From: Clostridia bacterium
GTDB taxonomy: Bacteria > Bacillota > Clostridia > Christensenellales > UBA1242
Length of the DNA stretch: 38,480 bases
Reading direction: 5' to 3'
Assembly: GCA_017501645.1 (NCBI GenBank)
Contig: JAFVWN010000033.1
Span: 1 to 38,480 of the forward strand
The notes below the pieces were generated by a model. That model did not search any database, had not been told where the DNA came from, and worked only from the letters and a program-made list of their open reading frames with translations. Made by a program: the position numbers and the translations under genes. Shown piece after piece: positions 11,844-19,489 of the stretch (positions are counted from its first letter, which is position 1; every line of letters begins with the position of its first letter).

Positions 11844-11910
11844 TTCTTTTTCCTTTGCTTATCTCGTGATAAGTCTTTATTAAGTTGATCAGGCTTTATC
11901 TCTGCCCTAT
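11844..11910 (-). promoter_or_regulatory. Leader hairpin, copy 5
   Basis: CTTATC-ACGA-GATAAG (11858-11873) is followed by GCAAAGGAAAAAG and the ATG at 11843. An upstream GGGC/GCCT pairing (with G-U) may form a first hairpin. Stem and loop both differ from other copies, yet the pairing is conserved. Confidence 0.65.
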
Positions 11911-11916
11911 GTTTAT

Positions 11917-11945
11917 AATATAAACTTTTAGTTTGTATTTGTCAA
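11917..11945 (-). promoter_or_regulatory. Operator-containing promoter, copy 5
   Basis: Minus strand TTGACA (11945-11940), 17 bp, TATATT (11922-11917). The palindrome variant AAACTTTTAGTTT lies at 11922-11934. Confidence 0.8.
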
Positions 11946-11981
11946 TAGAAAAATACACTTTTTTTACATTTTTTTCAAGTT

Positions 11982-12962
11982 TTATTGCAAAAGTCTATTG
12001 TGATTATGTTTTACTTCTTTTACTTTAGTTATTGCGTACTCTGTTGTTGTAGAAATAGAATTATGCCCTAACATCGTTTGTATTTGTTCTATTGGCATTC
12101 CTTTGCTCAGGGCTTGGGTTGCTACAGTTCGTCTCAGTTTATGGGGGTGCAATCGAACCCCTATTTTTTGCCCTATTTTTCTTAAAAAAATCTCTGCTCC
12201 CGCTACTTCTAGCCTTTTGTACGGGGCAAGTTCAGAAACAAACAAGGCTTTATTATCATCTTTTCTTTCTTTCAGATATTTTTGCAACCAATAAATAGAA
12301 CGTGCATTCAGAAAGCATATTCTTTCTTTGTTTCCTTTCCCTAGGACTATACATTGTGAGTTTTGAAAGTCTAAATCTTCTTTGTTAAGATTACACATTT
12401 CACTTATTCTCATTCCCGTTGATAGTAACAACTCAAAAACTGCCCTATTTCTTGTAGACATTGGAAAATCTCTGATTTTTTCTAGGTCTAAATCTTCTAC
12501 AGATTCTTTTATTTGTTTCTTTGTCTTGATTGTCTTTATCGGGTCAACGGGATTTTTTGAAACAATCCCCTCTTGTACCAAAAAATTATAAAATGTGGAT
12601 AATGTTCTTTTTCTGTTAAGACAAGTATTTTCACAAACTCCCCTTGTCATTTGAGTTGCGAGAAAGTATCTAATATCATCAGTTGTAACTTGGATAAAAT
12701 CCTTTTGAATAAACTTATAAAACATTCCCAAGTTTGAAAGATATAATTTTATTGTTTTTTCACTGCAACCCTCTATCCGTTTACAAATACAAAACTTTCT
12801 AACAATATTTTCTTTTTCATCTCTAATGACCAAATCTGTACACCCTTTTTGCGTTTCATATAATTTCATAAAAAGAGTATTTCTGATGTTCCCCTCTGAG
12901 TAGTTATCCTTTAGAGCAAAAACAAAATCATTTACAAACTCGTTTATATTTGCAATTTCCAT
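11982..12962 (-). CDS. int: Tyrosine recombinase (integrase)
   Basis: 326 residues with the XerC/D-like layout. The N-terminal SAM-like core-binding domain spans about 20-150 (KTIKLYLSNLGMFYKFIQ, CLNRKRTLSTFYNFLV). The catalytic domain has STGMRISEMCNL (Arg I), a central Lys region near VLGKGNKER, HPHKLRRTVATQ (H-x-x-R), MLGHNSISTT (His/GH) and the nucleophile Tyr in TEYAI. It should integrate and excise the phage by site-specific recombination, showing the phage is temperate. The gene follows the methylase gene by 12 bp and starts after AAAGGGGG. I could not locate attP. Confidence 0.93.
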   Translation of the reverse strand: MEIANINEFVNDFVFALKDNYSEGNIRNTLFMKLYETQKGCTDLVIRDEKENIVRKFCICKRIEGCSEKTIKLYLSNLGMFYKFIQKDFIQVTTDDIRYFLATQMTRGVCENTCLNRKRTLSTFYNFLVQEGIVSKNPVDPIKTIKTKKQIKESVEDLDLEKIRDFPMSTRNRAVFELLLSTGMRISEMCNLNKEDLDFQNSQCIVLGKGNKERICFLNARSIYWLQKYLKERKDDNKALFVSELAPYKRLEVAGAEIFLRKIGQKIGVRLHPHKLRRTVATQALSKGMPIEQIQTMLGHNSISTTTEYAITKVKEVKHNHNRLLQ

Positions 12963-12974
12963 TTATTCCCCCTT

Positions 12975-13811
12975 TTAACTTTTGCATTTTTCTATTTCTT
13001 CATCTGAAAATAAAAAACCCTCTTTGAATGTTTCTTTGATTTCCTCAAAGTCCACATCTACGGGGCTTTTTGTTTCTTTGATAACTTTTTCAGGCTCTTT
13101 TATTTCTGCCGTTATTTCCTGAGCAACTTCTACAACTTCGGGCAGTTTTTCTCTTGCTTTTTGGTTGTTTAGTCGTTCTGTTACTAGATTTATTGCGGTC
13201 ATTGGAGTTTCCCACACTTCCCAAACTTCAAGAGTTAAACTATTGCCCCTTGTTACTCTGCAAGGAATCCCCAAAATAGAGAATTGAACCATACACATAG
13301 AGCAACTATTTATTGAAATATCCCATACATCTGCAAGCATATTCATTTGATAATTGATTTCTTTGTTAAAGAGATTTTCTGCAAAAGCAATTATCAAAGC
13401 CCCTCCGCCCACCGCACAATCTGAAACAGTTATAATTTTATCTTTTTCAGGATTCGGAGTTGTCATTTGAGCCATACACTTACAAACAGAATAAGGGGTA
13501 AAGAATTGCCCTTGATTACTAGAGCCAAAACCACAATCCATATAGATTTCGCCTAGAAAATCCCCCCACTTGCATTCAAAAGCCTTTGTTACTTCTGCTA
13601 ACATCTGAGGAAAAAAGGCTTGTTCTTCTTTCGTGTATTGCCCGATAATTTCTAGGTATCTTTTTTCCCGTTCTTCATCAAAGTGGGAAACCTGAGCAAA
13701 GGCAAGAGCCGACATCAAGCAAAAGTCTGTAAAGACTTTGTATGTATTGTGTCGTCCGCTCGCCTTTTCCATAAGTTTAATAAAATCTTTCTTGCATTGT
13801 TCATAATTCAT
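12975..13811 (-). CDS. N-6 adenine methylase-like protein (HsdM type, atypical)
   Basis: 278 residues resembling the catalytic half of type I methylase subunits. A helical N-terminus leads to SNQGQFFTPYSVCKCMAQM (the conserved G-x-F-x-TP entry), then motif I ITVSDCAVGGGALIIAF (AdoMet binding). VWDISINSCSMCMVQFSILG is the usual following region. The catalytic N-P-P-F/Y motif is not found; VWETPMTAI sits where it would be expected. The tail is acidic. It may be an inactive or altered methylase, or a DNA-binding partner. It is transcribed with int from a promoter that puts the start at or next to the ATG. Confidence 0.7.
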   Translation of the reverse strand: MNYEQCKKDFIKLMEKASGRHNTYKVFTDFCLMSALAFAQVSHFDEEREKRYLEIIGQYTKEEQAFFPQMLAEVTKAFECKWGDFLGEIYMDCGFGSSNQGQFFTPYSVCKCMAQMTTPNPEKDKIITVSDCAVGGGALIIAFAENLFNKEINYQMNMLADVWDISINSCSMCMVQFSILGIPCRVTRGNSLTLEVWEVWETPMTAINLVTERLNNQKAREKLPEVVEVAQEITAEIKEPEKVIKETKSPVDVDFEEIKETFKEGFLFSDEEIEKCKS

Positions 13812-13817
13812 AGTTGT

Positions 13818-13846
13818 ATTATATAAACTATTAGTTTATTAGTCAA
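13818..13846 (-). promoter_or_regulatory. Operator-containing promoter, copy 6 (leaderless)
   Basis: Minus strand TTGACT (13846-13841), 17 bp, perfect TATAAT (13823-13818). The palindrome AAACTATTAGTTT lies at 13825-13837. The ATG at 13811 is the seventh base after the -10 and there is no ribosome site, so the message is probably leaderless. Confidence 0.8.
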
Positions 13847-13959
13847 TAGATATATTATATATTTATATATTATTTTTTAAATAATACTTGACTTATACTC
13901 TATACCAATAACATTCTTGAGGGTTATAGTTAGGTGGAAAAGCACAACTCCCCCCAACC

Positions 13960-14285
13960 CCACGAAAAAAAATAAGTCAGTAGTAAAGTTTCTCTTTACA
14001 ACTCATTTTTCTATTCGTGAAGTCGGGTTTATGCTTTTTTACGTATGTATTTACATTCCGTCAGGAATAGCCCGTATCAAAGCCCTTTTTACTCTTGCAA
14101 AGAAAAAGGTTAGTCAATTTATCCACGTTGCAACGTGTACACTCTCGGCTTGACTATCTACAACCCCCACCGATTCGGCTTTACGTGTTCCCCTTGTAGC
14201 CGATTGTCCTTTATAGCCCCAAAACATCTTGAATCCAAAACTATAAAGCCGTTACATTCTCACGGATTGCGGTATGCAATAACTA
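13960..14285 (-). ncRNA. Candidate leftward small RNA
   Basis: A possible promoter TTTACA-N16-GATAAT (about 14317-14290, minus strand) with an operator-like AACTATTAGTT just downstream points into this gene-free stretch. The GTAAAG-AGAAA-CTTTAC hairpin with a distant T8 could end it. Inference from signals only. Confidence 0.3.
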
Positions 14286-14291
14286 ATAGTT
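14281..14291. promoter_or_regulatory. Operator-like site (11 of 13)
   Basis: AACTAATAGTT matches the inner 11 bases of the operator palindrome. It lies downstream of the repressor gene and near the candidate small-RNA promoter. Confidence 0.55.
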
Positions 14292-14318
14292 AAATTATCA
14301 TAATACTATAAGTTTTGT

Positions 14319-14331
14319 AAACTATTATTTT
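14319..14331. promoter_or_regulatory. Operator-like site (12 of 13)
   Basis: AAACTATTATTTT differs from the consensus at one base and overlaps the stop codon of the repressor gene. It could be an autoregulatory or 'stoperator'-like site. Confidence 0.45.
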
Positions 14332-14651
14332 TCTTTTTTTTCTTCAAACAATTTCTTGATGTTTTCAAATAGACGCTTTTTTTCTTTCTCAGATATTTCT
14401 AGGTCGTTAAAAAATGCGTCTATCTGTATCAATATTTCTTTACTTGCCCCAAGCGTTGACCGCTCGACAAACAGATCAAGAGAAACCCCGAAAAAATCCG
14501 CTATATCTATAAATTGCTTTGTTGACGGGGTTCTTCTGCCTATTTCCCAATTACAAACAGTTCCCCTTGTAACATCAAAAACTTTTGCCAATTCGTCCTG
14601 AGAAAATCCCCTTTGTTTACGCAAATAATAAACCAATCGTCCGTTAAACAT
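14325..14651 (-). CDS. XRE-family repressor (CI-like)
   Basis: 108 residues. Residues 1-60 are a complete five-helix XRE domain: LVYYLRKQRGFSQDELAKVF, then VTRGTVCNWEIGRRTPSTKQ and FIDIADFFGVSLDLF. A C-terminal helical tail (EISEKEKKRLFENIKKLFEE) could dimerise. There is no LexA-like protease domain, so induction would not use RecA-triggered self-cleavage. The start has GGAGGG nine bases upstream. It is the best candidate to bind the 13-bp palindromes at the six early promoters. It is divergent from the small XRE gene at 14785. Confidence 0.85.
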   Translation of the reverse strand: MFNGRLVYYLRKQRGFSQDELAKVFDVTRGTVCNWEIGRRTPSTKQFIDIADFFGVSLDLFVERSTLGASKEILIQIDAFFNDLEISEKEKKRLFENIKKLFEEKKEK

Positions 14652-14784
14652 TTTTTAATTCCCTCCTAGAGCGTCTGAGCGACACCCTAATTTTAACATT
14701 TACTTTTGGTTTTGCATACTTATAGTTTACTTTTATTTTTTTTCGTGCTACACTGTAAAAAATACAAAAAAAGGGGATAGAAAA
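14652..14784. promoter_or_regulatory. Divergent control region of the two XRE genes
   Basis: For the rightward gene I see TTTACT (14732 region), 17 bp and TACACT. An operator-like AAACTATAAGTAT (10 of 13) overlaps the -35 side on the opposite strand. A hairpin-prone AGCGTCTGAGCGACACC stretch lies in the repressor's leader. One site placed between both promoters would let each XRE protein switch the other off. Confidence 0.55.
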
Positions 14785-14988
14785 ATGGCAAGAGTAAAAC
14801 TTAAAAATGAAAGGTTGCAAAGAGGATTGACTACAAAACAAGTAGCCGAACAACTAGGGGTATCAATGCAATTTGTTTACTTATTGGAGACAGAAAAAAA
14901 AGACGGCACATTGAAAACTTGGAAAAAGATTCAGGATATTTATAATATCCCTGATAATGAAATGTGGAGTTTAATGCAAGGGCAATAA
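14785..14988 (+). CDS. Cro-like XRE regulator
   Basis: The only rightward gene in the genome: 67 residues forming a bare XRE domain. Helices 2-3 are TTKQVAEQLGVSMQFVYLLE, followed by a fifth helix LKTWKKIQDIYNIPDNEMW. It starts after AAAGGGGAT. Size and divergent position beside the longer repressor suit a Cro- or anti-repressor-type role in the lysis/lysogeny switch. Which of the two holds lysogeny cannot be decided from sequence alone. Confidence 0.82.
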   Translation: MARVKLKNERLQRGLTTKQVAEQLGVSMQFVYLLETEKKDGTLKTWKKIQDIYNIPDNEMWSLMQGQ

Positions 14989-14989
14989 A

Positions 14990-15024
14990 TAAAAAAAATC
15001 CCCTGAGGCTCTCCCTCAGAGGAT
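14990..15024 (-). terminator. Terminator of the late operon
   Basis: In leftward RNA, AUCC-u-CUGAGG pairs with CCUCAG-g-GGAU (14998-15024), followed by eight Us. It ends the long tail-gene transcript and protects the Cro-like gene, whose stop codon it abuts, from head-on transcription. Between it and 15081 I see only a doubtful rightward 11-codon ORF. Confidence 0.85.
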
Positions 15025-15080
15025 AAACAAAAGGATCTATTTATGAAAAAAATAATGTATTTTTATTTTATCTCATAAAA

Positions 15081-16613
15081 TTAACTTAGTCCATAGGTTT
15101 TATTTACTTCACAATTTCCGCCCGTAAAAATATTTGTTGCGTTATAAATTGCATTTTCTTTATAACTCATACAACCAATTATAGAGCCATATCCACTGTT
15201 TATTTTTACTGCGTTTGTCTGAGTATATCCGCCTTTTGCTACTTGCGGAAACCTTACCCCATAAGCATTAACAACCGCCTCTGTCAATGACCCTAAGACA
15301 TAAAGCCCTACTGCCTCGCTAGTGGTTGCAGAACTTTTAATATAAGCCCTTGCACTGCCCCCAATTACTGTCATTGGGTAAATGTGATCAATTCTTATTC
15401 CAAAAGCCCCGTTAGTGTTTCCCTTTCCTGATGTGCTTTCACTTGTTGCAACTATATCACAATTTTCAAGAAATCCGCCACAATTTACCCCGTAAGCGTT
15501 TTGTAATGTATCTAAACCCTTTGCCTCAATCTTACAATCTTTGGCATAAACAAGAGTTCCCGTGATTCCATTTTGACCGCCACTTAACAAACATTTTTCA
15601 ATCCTTGCCCCGTACGACAATAAACAAGATCCCTCGTAAGTAGTAAATCTTAAACCCTTGATTGTTATATTGCTATTTGCATAAATAGGATAATAACTTG
15701 TTAATTTAGGGCAATTTGTAAAATCAATAATTACACGTCTGTTTGTTGCAATTTCCGTTGCAAATCTCATAAATGATGTAGGGAATGAGCCACTTGCGGA
15801 TAAAACCGCACCCTCTCTGAAATAATCACCTTGTACACTCAATGTCAACATCATTTCATCATCTTCGCTTTCTTGCAAAAAGTTATTTACAAGGTTTGAT
15901 ATATTTCTATTGTCGTTCCCTTGCCCCGTACGATAGATATAGTTTAATTGTCTATTCTGTTCTGTTTGAAGTTCTAGAATATCCGCTTGTAGAATCGCAA
16001 CATCAACGCTTTCAAGTTGTGTTTTGATACTTGCAAACCAATTTGAAAAAGTCAACTCAGATGTATTCAAAAAGTTTACAAGGCTAGATTCCATTTGTGC
16101 ATAAAAACTTGATGTGTCCATAGATTGTACGGCTTGGGTTACAATACCACATAAAGCCGTATCAAGTCTTTTGTCCGAAATGTCGGCTTGGTAGATACTT
16201 TGTACTTGTGGACCAACTGTCACATAAGCAAGGCATAAATATTTTTTTACGTCTGATTCTACAATGTACGGGGCGGACGGAATGGCAGAGGGAGTCCCTT
16301 TTATAATTTCCGCTCTGATTTCTCTTTCAAGCAAATCTAAACAAATACAAATTGCGTCAATGCGTGAATACAAACTATCGGGAGTTGGGATTTCAATATT
16401 TTCGGCACTTGTTACCTCTCCTGAATATCCCTCAATATTACAAGCCCCCGTAAGAATATTGACAGACAATCCCTCGTTGCTTACAACTTGCAAGGCATTA
16501 GAGCGATTCATAAAAACCCCGTTTGTAAAGAAGAGTTTAAATCGCCTTGCTAAATCATCTGCGTTGTAAAGCCTATCTCCATTTTCAGAGTTAAAAAAAG
16601 AACTGATAATCAT
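15081..16613 (-). CDS. Tail fibre / baseplate protein with beta-helix
   Basis: 510 residues. The N-terminus (SENGDRLYNADDLARRFKLF, FTNGVF) is the anchor module of baseplate-attached fibres such as BppU-type proteins. The middle (about 170-260) has a coiled linker. From about 265 a right-handed beta-helix-like domain follows, with repeated short strands (SNITIKGLRFTT, GARIEKCLLSGG, AKDCKIEAKG, LENCDIV), as in pectate-lyase-fold receptor-binding fibres. It likely contacts the host surface, perhaps a polysaccharide; no clear catalytic residues are seen. Last gene of the late operon. Confidence 0.78.
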   Translation of the reverse strand: MIISSFFNSENGDRLYNADDLARRFKLFFTNGVFMNRSNALQVVSNEGLSVNILTGACNIEGYSGEVTSAENIEIPTPDSLYSRIDAICICLDLLEREIRAEIIKGTPSAIPSAPYIVESDVKKYLCLAYVTVGPQVQSIYQADISDKRLDTALCGIVTQAVQSMDTSSFYAQMESSLVNFLNTSELTFSNWFASIKTQLESVDVAILQADILELQTEQNRQLNYIYRTGQGNDNRNISNLVNNFLQESEDDEMMLTLSVQGDYFREGAVLSASGSFPTSFMRFATEIATNRRVIIDFTNCPKLTSYYPIYANSNITIKGLRFTTYEGSCLLSYGARIEKCLLSGGQNGITGTLVYAKDCKIEAKGLDTLQNAYGVNCGGFLENCDIVATSESTSGKGNTNGAFGIRIDHIYPMTVIGGSARAYIKSSATTSEAVGLYVLGSLTEAVVNAYGVRFPQVAKGGYTQTNAVKINSGYGSIIGCMSYKENAIYNATNIFTGGNCEVNKTYGLS

Positions 16614-16622
16614 ATTTTCCCC

Positions 16623-18632
16623 CTATTCTCCTAATACAAGAGTTAATCTATAACCCGATATATCCCAAGTTTCGCAAACTTCCAATATTCTTACATCATA
16701 TTGCATATTCATATCGGAAATTACGATTGTTACAATATCGCCAAGGTTATAGTCTTTTCTGTATTTGTAAAACTCGCTATCTATGACGCTTTCTATTGCG
16801 ATTGATAGCCCTTGTAGTTCTAGTTCGCCTTTTTCTGCCAATGATTGAGTATAACTAGCCTCAGAAAATGTATCAAGGTCGCTAGTTTCAATATATTTTT
16901 CTCTGCGTTCTAACCCTTGACCACTTCCTACTGTTGCAGAATACTCCGTATCGCCATTTTTACCGACACACAAAGCAATATTGTATTTGCCTTGCATACT
17001 TTCAGTAATGGAATAAGACAACAAATTGTCTAATTCTCTTGAGAATACAATTTGTTTATTTTCTTTTTGCTTTGTAGTTCGATTTTTTCCGTTTATGAAA
17101 GCAATTTCTATTTTTTTTGTATACTCATTGAATACAGAGGAAAGCCCTAGCCCGTTTTTTTCTAAAACTTTTTCGGCATATTCTTGTAAGTTTTCCCCTT
17201 TTACAATTTCATAAATTGTAGCCCCTATATTCAATGGATTACTTTCCAAAACTACAATTTGTTGCCCGTCATTGTATATAGTAGTTTGTTCAAGATACAT
17301 TATCGCACTTGCTATATTTGCCCCGTCCGATAACATATAATTGTTTGAAGTTGTTTCTATATCTCGGATTGCTATTCCCGTGTTTTCAATAACTTCTTTA
17401 CAGTCGCAAACTAGCATAGAACTAGGGAAAGCCCCAAAATCAATACTTGCATTAAAAGATTTTGTTGTGTCTTTGTATTCTGTTTTTGTAACTTCTTCAT
17501 ACTTTGTTACAATTTCATCTACCCACTCTTCGCCATTCCATACCCTTTCTGTGTCTAGGTATTCTTCTCTTACTGTTATTTCGTAACTCTCGGTATAAAC
17601 AAAATCCTCATAAAGAGAAGTTGAATACATTGCATTTCTTATAATTTCTGCAAGCGATTTTTTATATTTTTTGAATGTTGCCGTTGGAATGTCTCTTATT
17701 ATTGCTTTTATCCTAGTTTGATAAAGTTTATCAATTTCAGAAATTGGCATTTTCAAGCAGATTTTATCTGTATCACAATAGAAATAAAAATCCTTGTTTG
17801 CCAAAGAGGTTGTTTTTTCCCCGTCAATTTCTGTTTTCAAATTGTCGCTAAATGGTTTTTCTGCAATAATTCCGCTTTTTTTGAAAACAAGGCTTTCATT
17901 TTCACTTGTTACGGGTAAATGCTTTATTTCTTCTTTTATGTCTTTTGATATATAAACCCGTTTTTTCCTTTTGTATATTTCCCCGTCCTGAAAAATAGAA
18001 TCTTCTCTTAAAGAAAATGGAGATTGTGAAACTTGCCCGAAAGAATAAATATTGTTATCAGTCATTAGAACAACTTCGCTTTCAATATCTGCAATATATG
18101 GAGTATCTAAGACAAACTTTGCCCCGTCCCCGATTTGTGAAATAGTTGCTTTTCCTGAAATTGATTTTAATTCAACTGTTGCCCCTGAATCTCTTTTTAT
18201 GTTATTACCCGTAAAGCCTTTTACTGTAGCAGATTTACAAAGTTTTCTTTCTTCTGCGATATTGTCGCCCGTTGCGTTGTTATCTATCAAGCCCCTAAGT
18301 TGTAAAACTGTATTTCCATTCAATAAAGTGCTATCCCATACAATTCTACGTCCTAAAAGACTGTGAGCAAAAGCCCCTTGAACTTGAATAATATTATTTC
18401 CGTTTTCGTCTTTTGTGTATGTAACAGTTTCAATAATGCAAATCTCTGTTAAAGCGTCTGCCCTTATGAGAAAGTTATTTTTTTTCAGGATAGAAATATT
18501 TTTTTCTGTTGTTTCAACTTCAAGAACACAATCACCGCAAGAAAAATATTTATTATTCCAAATAATAGATTTTGCATTGTCTATAAGTCCGATTCTTGAC
18601 AAGTTCAAACCTGATAAAACAAACAATTCCAT
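16623..18632 (-). CDS. Gp37-like tail protein (Tal-type) with large insert
   Basis: 669 residues matching the Siphovirus ReqiPepy6 Gp37-like family. The N-terminal part (NAKSIIWNNKYFSCGDCVLE, LLGRRIVW) and C-terminal part (GLGLSSVFNEYTKKIEIAFI, VFSRELDNLLSY, GLERREKYIETSDL) are typical. Between about residues 130 and 400 lies extra sequence not expected in usual members near 350-400 residues. It contains a beta-rich section and ERVWNGEEWVDEI. It sits where tail-associated (Tal) hub proteins are encoded, right after Dit, and should close the tail tip. Confidence 0.75.
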   Translation of the reverse strand: MELFVLSGLNLSRIGLIDNAKSIIWNNKYFSCGDCVLEVETTEKNISILKKNNFLIRADALTEICIIETVTYTKDENGNNIIQVQGAFAHSLLGRRIVWDSTLLNGNTVLQLRGLIDNNATGDNIAEERKLCKSATVKGFTGNNIKRDSGATVELKSISGKATISQIGDGAKFVLDTPYIADIESEVVLMTDNNIYSFGQVSQSPFSLREDSIFQDGEIYKRKKRVYISKDIKEEIKHLPVTSENESLVFKKSGIIAEKPFSDNLKTEIDGEKTTSLANKDFYFYCDTDKICLKMPISEIDKLYQTRIKAIIRDIPTATFKKYKKSLAEIIRNAMYSTSLYEDFVYTESYEITVREEYLDTERVWNGEEWVDEIVTKYEEVTKTEYKDTTKSFNASIDFGAFPSSMLVCDCKEVIENTGIAIRDIETTSNNYMLSDGANIASAIMYLEQTTIYNDGQQIVVLESNPLNIGATIYEIVKGENLQEYAEKVLEKNGLGLSSVFNEYTKKIEIAFINGKNRTTKQKENKQIVFSRELDNLLSYSITESMQGKYNIALCVGKNGDTEYSATVGSGQGLERREKYIETSDLDTFSEASYTQSLAEKGELELQGLSIAIESVIDSEFYKYRKDYNLGDIVTIVISDMNMQYDVRILEVCETWDISGYRLTLVLGE

Positions 18633-19489
18633 TAGTCCACCCCATAATATAATTCTTTGAACTCAATTTCTGTTAACACTTTATCTAGTCCTAGTGTGCT
18701 AGAGACAGAAAGGATATTCTCTCCAAGTTTCAAAAATAACCAAGTGGAAGAAATAGAAACATCTGAAAAAATATCGGTTTCCGTGCCGTCAACATCTGTT
18801 AAAATAGCCCTTTTTTGTCCTACATCTGAGTAAATATCAACTACTTGACCACTTGAAAAACTTCTAATCAAAGAAAAATATTCATTTGTTGAAAAGTTAG
18901 TAATAACGGGGTTTTCTACTTCTCCATTGAATGTTAGCCGTATATGGCAAGGGGTTTTTTCTTGCCCGTTGTTGACAATTTGCAAGTCGTTTTCTGTCAG
19001 GATTGCCCCGAACTCTTGTCCTATCTCTGATAATTCCAATGGAAAAGAAAACTTACCCTCTAGGCTTATAATTCTAGTTTTTTTTGTTACAGTTGATTCA
19101 AAAAAAGCACTTTCACAAAGAATACTAATTGATAGAGTAGGGGCATTAGTCCAATGAGTAGGTACAACATTTTCAACGTATGCAGATGTAGAAACATCAA
19201 GGCTTTCATCAATAAATCTTAATTCCCCTTTTTCTTTTCCACTCAAAACATTGTAAATATTTCTTCTAATTTCTTTAACATTTATTCCGTACTGAGCAAG
19301 GGTTATAATTACGTTTCTTTTTCCCCGTCTTACAGTGCCAAAAGACACCCCGTCAATAACGGGGTTTGATTCTTCGGAAATCTCTGCCGTTGTAGTTTCA
19401 AGTCCACTTACAGAAAGGATTTGAGAATCTGCAATTTGTGTAAAATCTAGTTCTTGCCCTCGTGAGTTTTTGAAAATTAAATTAAACAT
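18632..19489 (-). CDS. Distal tail protein (Dit)
   Basis: 285 residues. The N-terminal half has the siphovirus Dit pattern: an early beta-strand pair, SGLETTTAEISEESNPVIDG, SFGTVRRGKRNVIITL, and a RNIYNVLSGKEKGELRF hairpin that builds the hexameric ring at the tail tip. The C-terminal half is a beta-sandwich-like section. Its start overlaps the tape-measure stop by 8 bp, and its stop abuts the Gp37-like start. This order (tape measure, Dit, Tal) is the standard one. Confidence 0.85.
   Translation of the reverse strand: MFNLIFKNSRGQELDFTQIADSQILSVSGLETTTAEISEESNPVIDGVSFGTVRRGKRNVIITLAQYGINVKEIRRNIYNVLSGKEKGELRFIDESLDVSTSAYVENVVPTHWTNAPTLSISILCESAFFESTVTKKTRIISLEGKFSFPLELSEIGQEFGAILTENDLQIVNNGQEKTPCHIRLTFNGEVENPVITNFSTNEYFSLIRSFSSGQVVDIYSDVGQKRAILTDVDGTETDIFSDVSISSTWLFLKLGENILSVSSTLGLDKVLTEIEFKELYYGVD

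Larger units (their letters stand above)
13850..14324. other. Intergenic control region without a gene
   Basis: About 470 bp between the methylase promoter and the repressor gene. I see an AT-only tract (13850-13885) and a CACGTTGCAACGTG palindrome overlapping GTGTACAC (14124-14142). Stem pairs occur at CTTTATAG/CTATAAAG (14209-14248), TCGGCT/AGCCGA (14175-14203) and GTAAAG/CTTTAC (13983-13999, with a T8 run beyond on the minus strand). Operator-like sites lie at 14281-14291 and 14319-14331. Plus-strand frame 13917-14153 has no ribosome site and no familiar protein features. Candidate for a small RNA, attP or both. Confidence 0.5.

Noticed and set aside
13917..14153. A 78-codon plus-strand frame in the gene-free control region
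   Set aside because: No ribosome site, odd composition and palindromes running through it; treated as noncoding.
15043..15078. Rightward 11-codon ORF (MKKIMYFYFIS)
   Set aside because: Too short and located just downstream of the Cro-like gene in the terminator region; a ribosome-site-like AGGA is present but no further support.
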